DNA from: Virgisporangium aurantiacum
GTDB taxonomy: Bacteria > Actinomycetota > Actinomycetes > Mycobacteriales > Micromonosporaceae
Assembly: GCF_016863635.1 (NCBI RefSeq)
Contig: NZ_BOPG01000009.1
Location: 186,001-250,000, forward strand
Length of the DNA stretch: 64,000 nucleotides
Direction of reading: 5' to 3'
Shown piece after piece: positions 56,369-64,000 of the stretch (the stretch's first letter is position 1; every line of letters starts with the position of its first letter). Position numbers and translations under genes: made by a program. Under the pieces are notes generated by a model, which had not been told where the DNA came from, did no database searches, and saw only the letters and a list, made by a program, of their open reading frames with translations.

Positions 56369-57012
56369 CGGAGCTTCCCGACTGGTTCGAGCCGCTGCTC
56401 ACCAATGCCCGCGGGTCCGACGCGTCCACCTGGACCCGTCTGCCGACGCCCGCCGACGGCCGGGCCAGCGCCGTCCTCGTCCTCCTCGGCGAGACCGAGC
56501 GTGACGGCCCCGACGTGCTGATCCTCCAGCGCGCGGCCACGATGCGCAGCCATGCGGGCCAACCCGCGTTCCCCGGTGGGGCATCCGATCCCGACGACGA
56601 CGGCCCGGCCGCGACGGCGCTCCGCGAAGCCGAGGAGGAGGTCGGTCTGAATGCCGACACCGTCGAGGTGGTCACGGAGTTGCCCACGCTGTGGATCCCG
56701 GTCAGCAACTTCCTGGTGACACCGGTGCTGGCCTGGTGGCGCGCGCCGCATCCGGTGCGGCCGGTGGCGTTGGCCGAGGTCGAGGCGGTGCGGCGGGTGC
56801 CGGTGGCCGAGTTGGTGAACCCCGACAACCGCTTGCGGATCCGGCATCCGAGCGGGTTCGTCGGGCCCGCGTTCAAGGCCGGGCCGATGCTCGTGTGGGG
56901 GTTCACGGCCGGCGTCCTGTCGACGTTGCTCGAACTCGGCGGGTGGGCGCGGCCCTGGCCGACAGACCGGATCGAGGACCTGCCGGACACGAGCGCCGTC
57001 CCTCTACGCTGA
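56365..57012 (+). CDS. NUDIX hydrolase (CoA pyrophosphatase-like)
   Basis: 215 residues. The NUDIX box reads GGASDPDDDGPAATALREAEEEVGL (Gx5Ex7REUxEExGU pattern, with Asp/Gly variation in the first half). The upstream HAGQPAFPGG is the UPF0035-like motif of CoA/acyl-CoA pyrophosphatases. It corresponds to Rv3672c in mycobacteria. GTG 56365 sits in the right GTGA of the 107-bp element. The marP GTG follows its stop after four bases. Confidence 0.9.
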   Translation: MTELPDWFEPLLTNARGSDASTWTRLPTPADGRASAVLVLLGETERDGPDVLILQRAATMRSHAGQPAFPGGASDPDDDGPAATALREAEEEVGLNADTVEVVTELPTLWIPVSNFLVTPVLAWWRAPHPVRPVALAEVEAVRRVPVAELVNPDNRLRIRHPSGFVGPAFKAGPMLVWGFTAGVLSTLLELGGWARPWPTDRIEDLPDTSAVPLR

Positions 57013-57016
57013 CAAG

Positions 57017-58201
57017 GTGAACGGAAGCGTGGTCGATCTCGTCCTCATCGGACTCCTGCTGATCTTTGCCTTCAACGGCTATCGGCAGGGGTTCGTCGTC
57101 GGCCTGCTCTCGTTCGCCGGGTTCTTCAGCGGTGCGCTGGTCGGTCTGCAACTGGGTCCGCTGCTCGCCGACCGCTTCGACACCGACGCCAAACGTGTGC
57201 TCGTCTCGATCATCGTGATCTTCGGCCTGGCCGTGTTCGGCCAGGCCGTCGCTGGTTTTCTGGGTTCCCGCCTGCGCGGGGCGATCCGGCACCGCGGCGC
57301 GCAACGGGTCGACGACGCCGGCGGCGCGGTGGTGTCGGTGGTCGCCGTGCTGCTGGTCATCTGGCTGGTCGCGACGCCGCTGAGCCAGTCGTCGCTGCCG
57401 TGGCTGGCCCGGGCGGTCAACAACTCGATCATCCTCGGTGTCGTCGACAAGGCGATGCCGAACAAGGCGCGCGCGCTGTCGGAGGCGCTGCAGGAGACCG
57501 TGAACACGCGCGGATTCCCGCGGGTGTTCGACGGGTTCGGCCCCACCCGGGAACGCGAGGTGCCCGCCCCCAACCCGGCGCTGGCCAACTCACCGGTGGT
57601 GAGGAACTCGCAGCCGTCGGTGCTGAAGGTGCTCGGCAACGCGCAGAGCTGTTCCCGTCGCATCGAGGGCACCGGGTTCGTGTACGCGCCGGAACGGGTG
57701 ATGACCAACGCCCACGTGGTCGCCGGTACGAAGACGGTGAAGGTCGAGACCGAGAGCGGCAGCCTCAACGGCAAGGTGGTCGTCTACGACCCCGAGCGCG
57801 ACCTCGCCGTCATCTACGTGCCGAAGCTGAAGGCCACGCCGCTGAACTTCGCCCCCAAGCAGGCGTCCACCGGCGCCGACGCGGTGGTGCTCGGCTACCC
57901 CCTCGACGGCCCGTACGACGCCCAGGAGGCGCGGGTCCGCGAGGTCCGCAACATCACCGGCCCCGACATCTACGACAACGGCCAGGTGACCCGCGAGGTC
58001 TACACGATCAAGGCCCTGGTCCGCAGCGGCAACTCCGGCGGACCGCTGATGAGCTCCGAGGGCGCGGTGCTGGGGATCATCTTCGCCGCCGCCGCCGACG
58101 ATCAGGAGACGGGCTTCGCGGTCACCGCGGGTGCCGCCACCAAGGTCGCCGACGCCGGCCGCGGGGCGACGAACGCCACCAGCACCGGCGAGTGCGCCTG
58201 A
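57017..58201 (+). CDS. marP: MarP-like membrane serine protease
   Basis: 394 residues. Four N-terminal membrane helices (about 5-25, 28-50, 62-85, 98-120) form a CvpA-like domain, followed by a linker and an external chymotrypsin-like protease. The triad is H233 (MTNAHVVAG), D262 (PERDLAVI) and S340 (SGNSGGPL). Two cysteines (about residue 213 and near the end) could form the redox disulfide known in MarP (Rv3671c), which supports acid and oxidative stress survival in mycobacteria. The gene order nth-tlpA-NUDIX-marP is conserved. Confidence 0.93.
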   Translation: MNGSVVDLVLIGLLLIFAFNGYRQGFVVGLLSFAGFFSGALVGLQLGPLLADRFDTDAKRVLVSIIVIFGLAVFGQAVAGFLGSRLRGAIRHRGAQRVDDAGGAVVSVVAVLLVIWLVATPLSQSSLPWLARAVNNSIILGVVDKAMPNKARALSEALQETVNTRGFPRVFDGFGPTREREVPAPNPALANSPVVRNSQPSVLKVLGNAQSCSRRIEGTGFVYAPERVMTNAHVVAGTKTVKVETESGSLNGKVVVYDPERDLAVIYVPKLKATPLNFAPKQASTGADAVVLGYPLDGPYDAQEARVREVRNITGPDIYDNGQVTREVYTIKALVRSGNSGGPLMSSEGAVLGIIFAAAADDQETGFAVTAGAATKVADAGRGATNATSTGECA

Positions 58202-58244
58202 TCCTGACGGCTCGCGCGGCCCGATTCCTGGAACGGATCTAAAA

Positions 58245-58260
58245 CAGTCAGGCTTGACTG
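58245..58260 (+). promoter_or_regulatory. TetR operator-like palindrome
   Basis: CAGTCA (58245-58250) and TGACTG (58255-58260) form a perfect 6-base inverted repeat with a 4-base centre, overlapping a -35-like TTGACT at 58254-58259. It lies 28 bases upstream of the TetR-family GTG at 58289. A self-repressing operator is the natural reading. Confidence 0.55.
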
Positions 58261-58288
58261 ATTGTTTGTTCGCCGCCAGGCTTAGCGG

Positions 58289-58900
58289 GTGACCGCCACC
58301 AGCCGGGCGCCGCAGCAGGAACGGAGCCGGCTCACCCAGCAGCGCCTGCTCGCCGCCACCGTCGACTGCCTGGTCGAGCACGGCTGGTCCGGGGCGACCA
58401 CCACGGTCATCGCCGAGCGGGCCGGGGTCTCCCGGGGTGCCCAGTTGCACCACTACCCCACCCGCGCCGCGCTCGTCCTCGCCGCGGTCGAGCATCTCGC
58501 CGAGCTCCGGGCGGCCGAACTCCGGGCGGAGGCGGCCGCGCTCGGTGACCTGACCAAGCACGACCGGCACGACCGGGTGCTCGACATGCTGGCCGCGAGC
58601 TTCACCGGTCCGCTGTTCGTCGCCGCGCTGGAGGTCTGGGTGGCCGCCCGCACCGATCCGGACCTGCGCCGGGCCCTCATCCCGCTGGAGGCCAAGGTCG
58701 GGCGGGAGATGCACCGGCTGGCCGTCGACCTGCTCGGTGCCGACGAGTCGGCACCCGGCGCCCGCGAAGCCGTGCAGGCGACGCTCGACCTGATGCGCGG
58801 TCTCGGCGTCGCGAACCTGCTCACCGACGACTCCGCCCGCCGCGCGGCGCTGCTCGCCGTCTGGAAGGACCAGCTCGCCACCGTTCTGAACGCCAGCTAG
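58289..58900 (+). CDS. TetR-family transcriptional regulator
   Basis: 203 residues. The N-terminal HTH (QQRLLAATVDCLVEHGWSGATTTVIAERAGVSRGAQLHHYPTRAAL) is clear; the C-terminal ligand domain is Ala/Leu-rich and helical. It heads the catabolic cluster, with the TIGR03084 gene eight bases downstream, and probably represses it until an acyl-CoA-type ligand appears. The ligand is unknown. A perfect palindrome overlaps its promoter. Confidence 0.9.
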   Translation: MTATSRAPQQERSRLTQQRLLAATVDCLVEHGWSGATTTVIAERAGVSRGAQLHHYPTRAALVLAAVEHLAELRAAELRAEAAALGDLTKHDRHDRVLDMLAASFTGPLFVAALEVWVAARTDPDLRRALIPLEAKVGREMHRLAVDLLGADESAPGAREAVQATLDLMRGLGVANLLTDDSARRAALLAVWKDQLATVLNAS

Positions 58901-58908
58901 GAGCCGCC

Positions 58909-59682
58909 GTGCCCGACCCCACCCTCGCCCGGGTGCTCGCCGACCTCGCCGCCGAGTCCGCCGACCTGGACCGGATCGTCGCGGCCCTGCCCGCCGACGA
59001 CTTCAGCCGGCCCACCCCCGCCCCCGGCTGGACGATCGCCCACCAGATCGCCCACCTGGCCTGGACCGACTGGATCGCGCTGACCGCCGTCACCGATCCC
59101 GACGCGTTCCTCGCCCAACTGTCCGCGCCCGGCGCGACCGACCCGGGCTTCGTCGACCGCGCCACCGAGACGTTCCTCGGCCCGCCGCAGGAAGTGCTGT
59201 ACCGGTGGCGGAAGGGCCGCGCCGACCTCGCGACCGCGCTCACCGCGACCACGGCGTCGAAGGTGCTCTGGTTCGGCACCTCGATGTCGCCGACGTCGAT
59301 GGTCACCGCGCGGCTGATGGAGACCTGGGCGCACGGCCTCGACGTCGCCGACACGCTGGGCATCGAGCGCGGGTTCACGCCGCGGCTGCGACACGTCGCC
59401 CACCTCGGTTACCGCACGATCGGGCACGGGTTCATGGCGCACGGCCGGCCCCGGCCGGCGGCGGAGTTCCGCGTCGAACTGTCCACACCGGACGGTTCAC
59501 TGTGGACGTTCGGCCCCGACGACGCGCCCGAGCAGATCTCCGGGCCCGCGCTGGACTTCTGTCTGCTGGTCACGCAGCGACGGCACCCCGACGAGCTGGC
59601 CATCAAGACGACCGGGCCGGTCGCCACCGAGTGGCTCGAGGTGGCACAGGCGTTCGCCGGCCCACCCGGAGCGAAAAGATGA
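58909..59682 (+). CDS. TIGR03084-family DinB-like metal-binding protein
   Basis: 257 residues. A DinB/maleylpyruvate-isomerase-like four-helix N-terminus (LAAESADLDRIVAAL, GWTIAHQIAHLAWTDW) carries histidines for metal; METWAHGLDVADTLG gives a further His. A C-terminal SCP2-like domain follows. This family nearly always accompanies AtuA and acyl-CoA enzymes in actinobacteria; its reaction is unknown. Its stop overlaps the AtuA ATG as ATGA. Confidence 0.85.
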   Translation: MPDPTLARVLADLAAESADLDRIVAALPADDFSRPTPAPGWTIAHQIAHLAWTDWIALTAVTDPDAFLAQLSAPGATDPGFVDRATETFLGPPQEVLYRWRKGRADLATALTATTASKVLWFGTSMSPTSMVTARLMETWAHGLDVADTLGIERGFTPRLRHVAHLGYRTIGHGFMAHGRPRPAAEFRVELSTPDGSLWTFGPDDAPEQISGPALDFCLLVTQRRHPDELAIKTTGPVATEWLEVAQAFAGPPGAKR

Positions 59683-61355
59683 GGATCGGCAACGCGTCCG
59701 GCTTCTACGGCGACCGGTTCAGCGCCTGGCGCGAGATGCTCGAGGGCGGCGACCTCGACGTCCTCACCGGCGACTACCTCGCCGAACTCACGATGCTCAT
59801 TCTCGGCCGCGACCGCGGCAAGGACCCCGCCCTCGGGTACGCGAAGACGTTCCTGCGCCAGCTCGACGGCTGCCTCGCCACCGCGCTCGACCGCGGCGTC
59901 ACGCTGGTCACGAACGCGGGCGGCGTCAACCCGGCCGGGCTGGCGTCCGCCGTGCGCGAACTGGCCGGACGGCTCGGCCGCGAGGTCCGCGTCGCCTTCG
60001 TCGACGGTGACGACGTGCGCACGCACGCCGCCGTGCCGCGGAACGCGTTGACGGCCAACGCCTACCTGGGCGCGTTCGGCATCGCCGAGTGCATCAGGGC
60101 GGGTGCCGACGTGGTGGTGACCGGCCGGGTCACCGACGCCTCACTGGTGATCGGCCCGGCCATCGCCCGCTTCGGCTGGACCCGCGACGACCTCGACGCG
60201 CTGGCCGGTGCCACCGTCGCCGGCCACATCGTCGAGTGCGGCGCCCAGGCGACCGGCGGCAACTTCCCGTTCTTCACCGAACTCCCCGACCGGGCCCGGC
60301 GACCCGGCTTCCCGATCGCCGAGATCGAGGCGGACGGGTCGAGCGTCATCACCAAGCACCCGGGCACCGGTGGTGCGGTGACGGTCGAGACGGTCACCGC
60401 GCAACTGCTGTACGAAGTGGACAGTCCCGCCTACCTCGGTCCCGACGTGGTGGCCCACCTCGACTCGGTCAGGCTCGACGATGTGGGCCCCGATCGGGTG
60501 AAGGTCAGCGGCGTCAGGGGCAGCCCGCCGCCGCCGACGGTGAAGGTGGGCGTCACCACGCTCGGCGGGTTCCGTAACAGCGTCACGTTCGTCCTCTGTG
60601 GACTGTCCATCGAGGACAAGGCCGACCTGATCCGGGAACAGCTCACGGGTGCGGTGGGCAAGGACGGGTTGGAGTTCCGGCTCGCCCGCACCGACCACGC
60701 CGACCCGACCGACACGGAGTCGGGCAGCGCGCTGCTCCACGTCCACCTGAAGGACGCCGACCCGAAGCGGGCCGGACGCGCGTTCTCGGCGGCCGCCGTG
60801 GAACTGGCACTGGCGAGCTACCCGGGTTGCACGATGCTCGGGCCGCCCGGCGACGCCGCGCCGTACGGCGTGTTCGAGGCGGTCGCCGTGCCGCAGCAGG
60901 ACGTCCCGCACACCGCGGTACTGGCCGACGGCACGCGCGTCACCGTCACCCCGCCTTCAAAAACCACGACTGCGCGCAAGCCTTACGGCGGACCGCAACC
61001 GACGACCGCGCCGTGGGAACCCACGGCGTTGCGTCCACTGGGGACGGTCGCGGGGGCCCGCTCGGGTGACAAGGGTGCCGACGCGAACCTCGGTGTGTGG
61101 GCGCGCAACGACGCCGGATACGAGTGGCTGCGCGGTTTTCTCACCGTCGACCGGGTGAAGGCGTTGCTGCCGGAGGCCGCGACGATCCCGGTGGAGCGGT
61201 ACGACCTGCCGAACCTGCGCGCGGTGAACTTCGTGCTGAGCGGGCTGCTCGGTGCCGGCGGCGTCGCCGCGTCGACCCGGTTCGACCCGCAGGCGAAGGC
61301 GCTCGGCGAACTGTTGCGGGCCAGGCTGGTCGAGATCCCGGTGAGGTTGCTGTGA
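59679..61355 (+). CDS. AtuA-like protein (DUF1446), full-length
   Basis: 558 residues. The N-terminal DUF1446 core includes IGNASGFYGDRFSAWREML, GDYLAELTMLILGRDR, TNAGGVNPAGLA and VTGRVTDASLVIGPA. A C-terminal ferredoxin-fold domain begins near residue 450 (RPLGTVAGARSGDKGADANLGV). AtuA is required for acyclic terpene (citronellol/geraniol) use in Pseudomonas, but its chemistry is not established; related proteins also occur in leucine-type pathways. Its stop forms the left GTGA junction of the second 107-bp element. Confidence 0.9.
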   Translation: MRIGNASGFYGDRFSAWREMLEGGDLDVLTGDYLAELTMLILGRDRGKDPALGYAKTFLRQLDGCLATALDRGVTLVTNAGGVNPAGLASAVRELAGRLGREVRVAFVDGDDVRTHAAVPRNALTANAYLGAFGIAECIRAGADVVVTGRVTDASLVIGPAIARFGWTRDDLDALAGATVAGHIVECGAQATGGNFPFFTELPDRARRPGFPIAEIEADGSSVITKHPGTGGAVTVETVTAQLLYEVDSPAYLGPDVVAHLDSVRLDDVGPDRVKVSGVRGSPPPPTVKVGVTTLGGFRNSVTFVLCGLSIEDKADLIREQLTGAVGKDGLEFRLARTDHADPTDTESGSALLHVHLKDADPKRAGRAFSAAAVELALASYPGCTMLGPPGDAAPYGVFEAVAVPQQDVPHTAVLADGTRVTVTPPSKTTTARKPYGGPQPTTAPWEPTALRPLGTVAGARSGDKGADANLGVWARNDAGYEWLRGFLTVDRVKALLPEAATIPVERYDLPNLRAVNFVLSGLLGAGGVAASTRFDPQAKALGELLRARLVEIPVRLL

Positions 61356-61458
61356 CCGAGCACTTGTGCGAGGTCACCATCCGGCTCAGCGGAGCCGATG
61401 CGCTCGCGACGCGAGCGGATCGGCTCCGAGACAGCAACTCGCGGAGCGAGGTGCTGTC
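61352..61458 (+). repeat. 107-bp double-hairpin junction element, copy 2
   Basis: Same length and same placement rule as copy 1: it starts with the GTGA on the AtuA stop and ends just before the GTGA that starts the acyl-CoA dehydrogenase. Stem I: CGGAGCCGAT 61390-61399 with ATCGGCTCCG 61419-61428, plus inner CGCTCGC/GCGAGCG. Stem II: GACAGCAACTCGC 61430-61442 with GCGAGGTGCTGTC 61446-61458, one A-G mismatch, loop GGA. In stem I the TG/CA pairs of copy 1 have become CC/GG. Confidence 0.85.
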
Positions 61459-61462
61459 GTGA
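61352..61462 (+). CDS. Possible 36-residue ORF inside the element, copy 2
   Basis: GTG 61352 to TGA 61460-61462 codes a peptide opening VTEHLCEVTIRLSG and closing SEVLS, coupled by GTGA at both ends. It is comparable to the copy 1 peptide in the first 14 residues but diverged afterwards. Expression as a functional peptide is doubtful; see the element entry. Confidence 0.3.
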   Translation: MTEHLCEVTIRLSGADALATRADRLRDSNSRSEVLS

Positions 61463-62574
61463 AAGAGCTCCGTGAGCTCACGCGCAGGTTCACCGAACGC
61501 GAGATCGTGCCGTTTCTGAACGACTGGGAACGCGCCGGCGAGGTGCCGCGTTCGCTGCATCTGGCCGCCGGCAAGGCCGGGCTGCTCGGCGTCGCGTTCC
61601 CGGCGGAGGTCGGTGGCGGCGGCGGGACGCTGCTCGACTCCCTCGCCGTCGCCGAAGAGGTGATCCTGGCCGGTGGGTCGTCGGGCGTGATCGCGGCGCT
61701 GTTCACGTTGGGCATCGCGGTGCCGCACATCGTCGCGGCGGGCGATCCGGCGCTGATCGACCGCTACGTGCGGCCGGCACTGGCCGGCGAGAAGATCGGT
61801 TCGCTCGCGGTGACCGAGCCCGACGGTGGTTCGGACGTCGCGTCGCTGCGGACGCGGGCCGTGCGAACCGACGGCGGGTATCTGCTGACCGGCAGCAAGA
61901 CGTTCATCACCAGCGGCGCCCGCGCCGACTTCGTGGTCACCGCCGTGCGTACGGGCGGCGCCGGACACGAGGGCGTCTCGCTGCTCGTGGTCGACACCGA
62001 CAGCCCCGGTTTCCGGGTGACCCGGCGGCTCGACAAGATGGGCTGGCACTGCTCCGACACCGCCGAACTCGCCTACACCGACGTGCTCGTGCCGTTCGCG
62101 AACCTGGTCGGCGCGGAGGGAACCGGCTTCGCGCAGATCATGCGGCACTTCGCCAGCGAGCGGCTGTCACTGGCGACGCAGGCGGTGGCGACCGCGCGGC
62201 GCTGCCTCGACCTCACCCTCACCTGGACCCGGCAACGGGAGACGTTCGGCCGGCCGCTCGCGAGCCGGCAGGTGGTGCGGCACCGGCTCGCGGAGATGGC
62301 CCGCCGGGTCGACGTCGCTCGCACGTACGTACAGAGCGTAGCGGCGCGTGTCGAGAACGGTGAGCCAGTCGTTAGCGAGGTGGCGATGGCGAAGAACACC
62401 GCGGTCGAGGCCTGCGACTTCGTCGTCGACGCGGCGGTCCAACTGCACGGCGGTTTCGGCTACATGCGCGACGCCGAGGTGGAGAGGCACTACCGGGACG
62501 CCCGGATCATGGGCATTGGCGGCGGTACGACGGAGATCATGAACGAGATCATCGCTAGACAGCTGGGGGTCTAG
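61459..62574 (+). CDS. Acyl-CoA dehydrogenase (AtuD/short- or branched-chain type)
   Basis: 371 residues. It has SLAVTEPDGGSDVASLRTRA, GSKTFITSGARADFVV, the FAD-contact ERLSLATQAVATARRCLDL and QLHGGFGYMRDAEVERHYRDARIMGIGGGTTEIM, carrying the C-terminal signature. It would oxidise an acyl-CoA to the enoyl-CoA before carboxylation. Together with AtuA and the carboxyltransferase it resembles the atu (acyclic terpene) or liu (leucine) modules; which one cannot be decided here. The N-terminus is shorter than usual (starts KELRELTRRFTEREI). Confidence 0.93.
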   Translation: MKELRELTRRFTEREIVPFLNDWERAGEVPRSLHLAAGKAGLLGVAFPAEVGGGGGTLLDSLAVAEEVILAGGSSGVIAALFTLGIAVPHIVAAGDPALIDRYVRPALAGEKIGSLAVTEPDGGSDVASLRTRAVRTDGGYLLTGSKTFITSGARADFVVTAVRTGGAGHEGVSLLVVDTDSPGFRVTRRLDKMGWHCSDTAELAYTDVLVPFANLVGAEGTGFAQIMRHFASERLSLATQAVATARRCLDLTLTWTRQRETFGRPLASRQVVRHRLAEMARRVDVARTYVQSVAARVENGEPVVSEVAMAKNTAVEACDFVVDAAVQLHGGFGYMRDAEVERHYRDARIMGIGGGTTEIMNEIIARQLGV

Positions 62575-62576
62575 AC

Positions 62577-64000
<1,424 letters not shown>

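Overview
The window is high-GC actinobacterial chromosome. Codon use, GTG starts, pervasive 4-base GTGA/ATGA gene overlaps, a type VII (ESX) secretion core, a fused MFS-thymidylate kinase and mycobacterium-like gene order around crp, nth and marP point to a filamentous actinomycete of the Micromonosporaceae/Cryptosporangium kind. The genus is an inference. No tRNA, rRNA, CRISPR array, integrase or insertion sequence was seen.

Layout. 1-2.8 kb: the end of an LPxTG-like surface protein and a small operon of a YbaB-like protein plus two T7SS-substrate-like proteins. 2.8-6.2 kb: holB and the MFS-tmk fusion. 6.3-10.2 kb: a PLP amino-acid deaminase-like enzyme, then a tight four-gene unit (MidA-type methyltransferase, ribbon-helix-helix antitoxin, MazF-like toxin, stand-alone nuoD). 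10.2-12.9 kb: a very repetitive membrane protein. 13-16.5 kb: an osmoprotectant ABC transporter whose binding protein looks circularly permuted. 16.5-19.3 kb: small membrane and hypothetical proteins and an orphan ABC permease. 18.8-21.0 kb: DUF3180, folK, folB, folP.

The folate genes and folE (35.1 kb) are separated by a 14-kb block. Its first half (21.3-29.9 kb) encodes a type IV secretion-like machine: two small membrane proteins, a VirB4-like ATPase with a proline-rich head, a polytopic VirB6/TrbL-like protein of unusually low GC, a VirB8/TcpC-like protein, and a bifunctional lytic transglycosylase-M23 peptidase. There is no relaxase, coupling protein or integrase. Its second half (30.8-35.1 kb) holds a WXG-containing T7SS-like substrate, a small partner and a degenerate FtsK-like membrane protein. 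The housekeeping order resumes with folE, ftsH, hpt, then (after a small membrane protein, an AraC-type regulator and a gamma-glutamyltransferase) tilS, a zincin, dacB and ppa.

46.0-52.7 kb carries the ESX core eccD, eccC and mycP. 52.7-58.2 kb has crp, a CapA-like protein and the operon nth - tlpA-like - NUDIX - marP. 58.3-64 kb is a catabolic cluster (TetR, TIGR03084 protein, AtuA, acyl-CoA dehydrogenase, carboxyltransferase) suited to branched or acyclic-terpenoid acyl-CoA breakdown.

The most unexpected observation is a 107-bp element present twice (56258-56364 and 61352-61458). Each copy sits exactly in a GTGA stop/start junction between two genes, keeps an open 36-codon frame, and folds into two hairpins whose stems change in a compensatory way between the copies. 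Also notable are paired perfect DnaA boxes upstream of two T7SS-substrate operons, and a toxin-antitoxin pair translationally coupled between a complex I methyltransferase homologue and nuoD.
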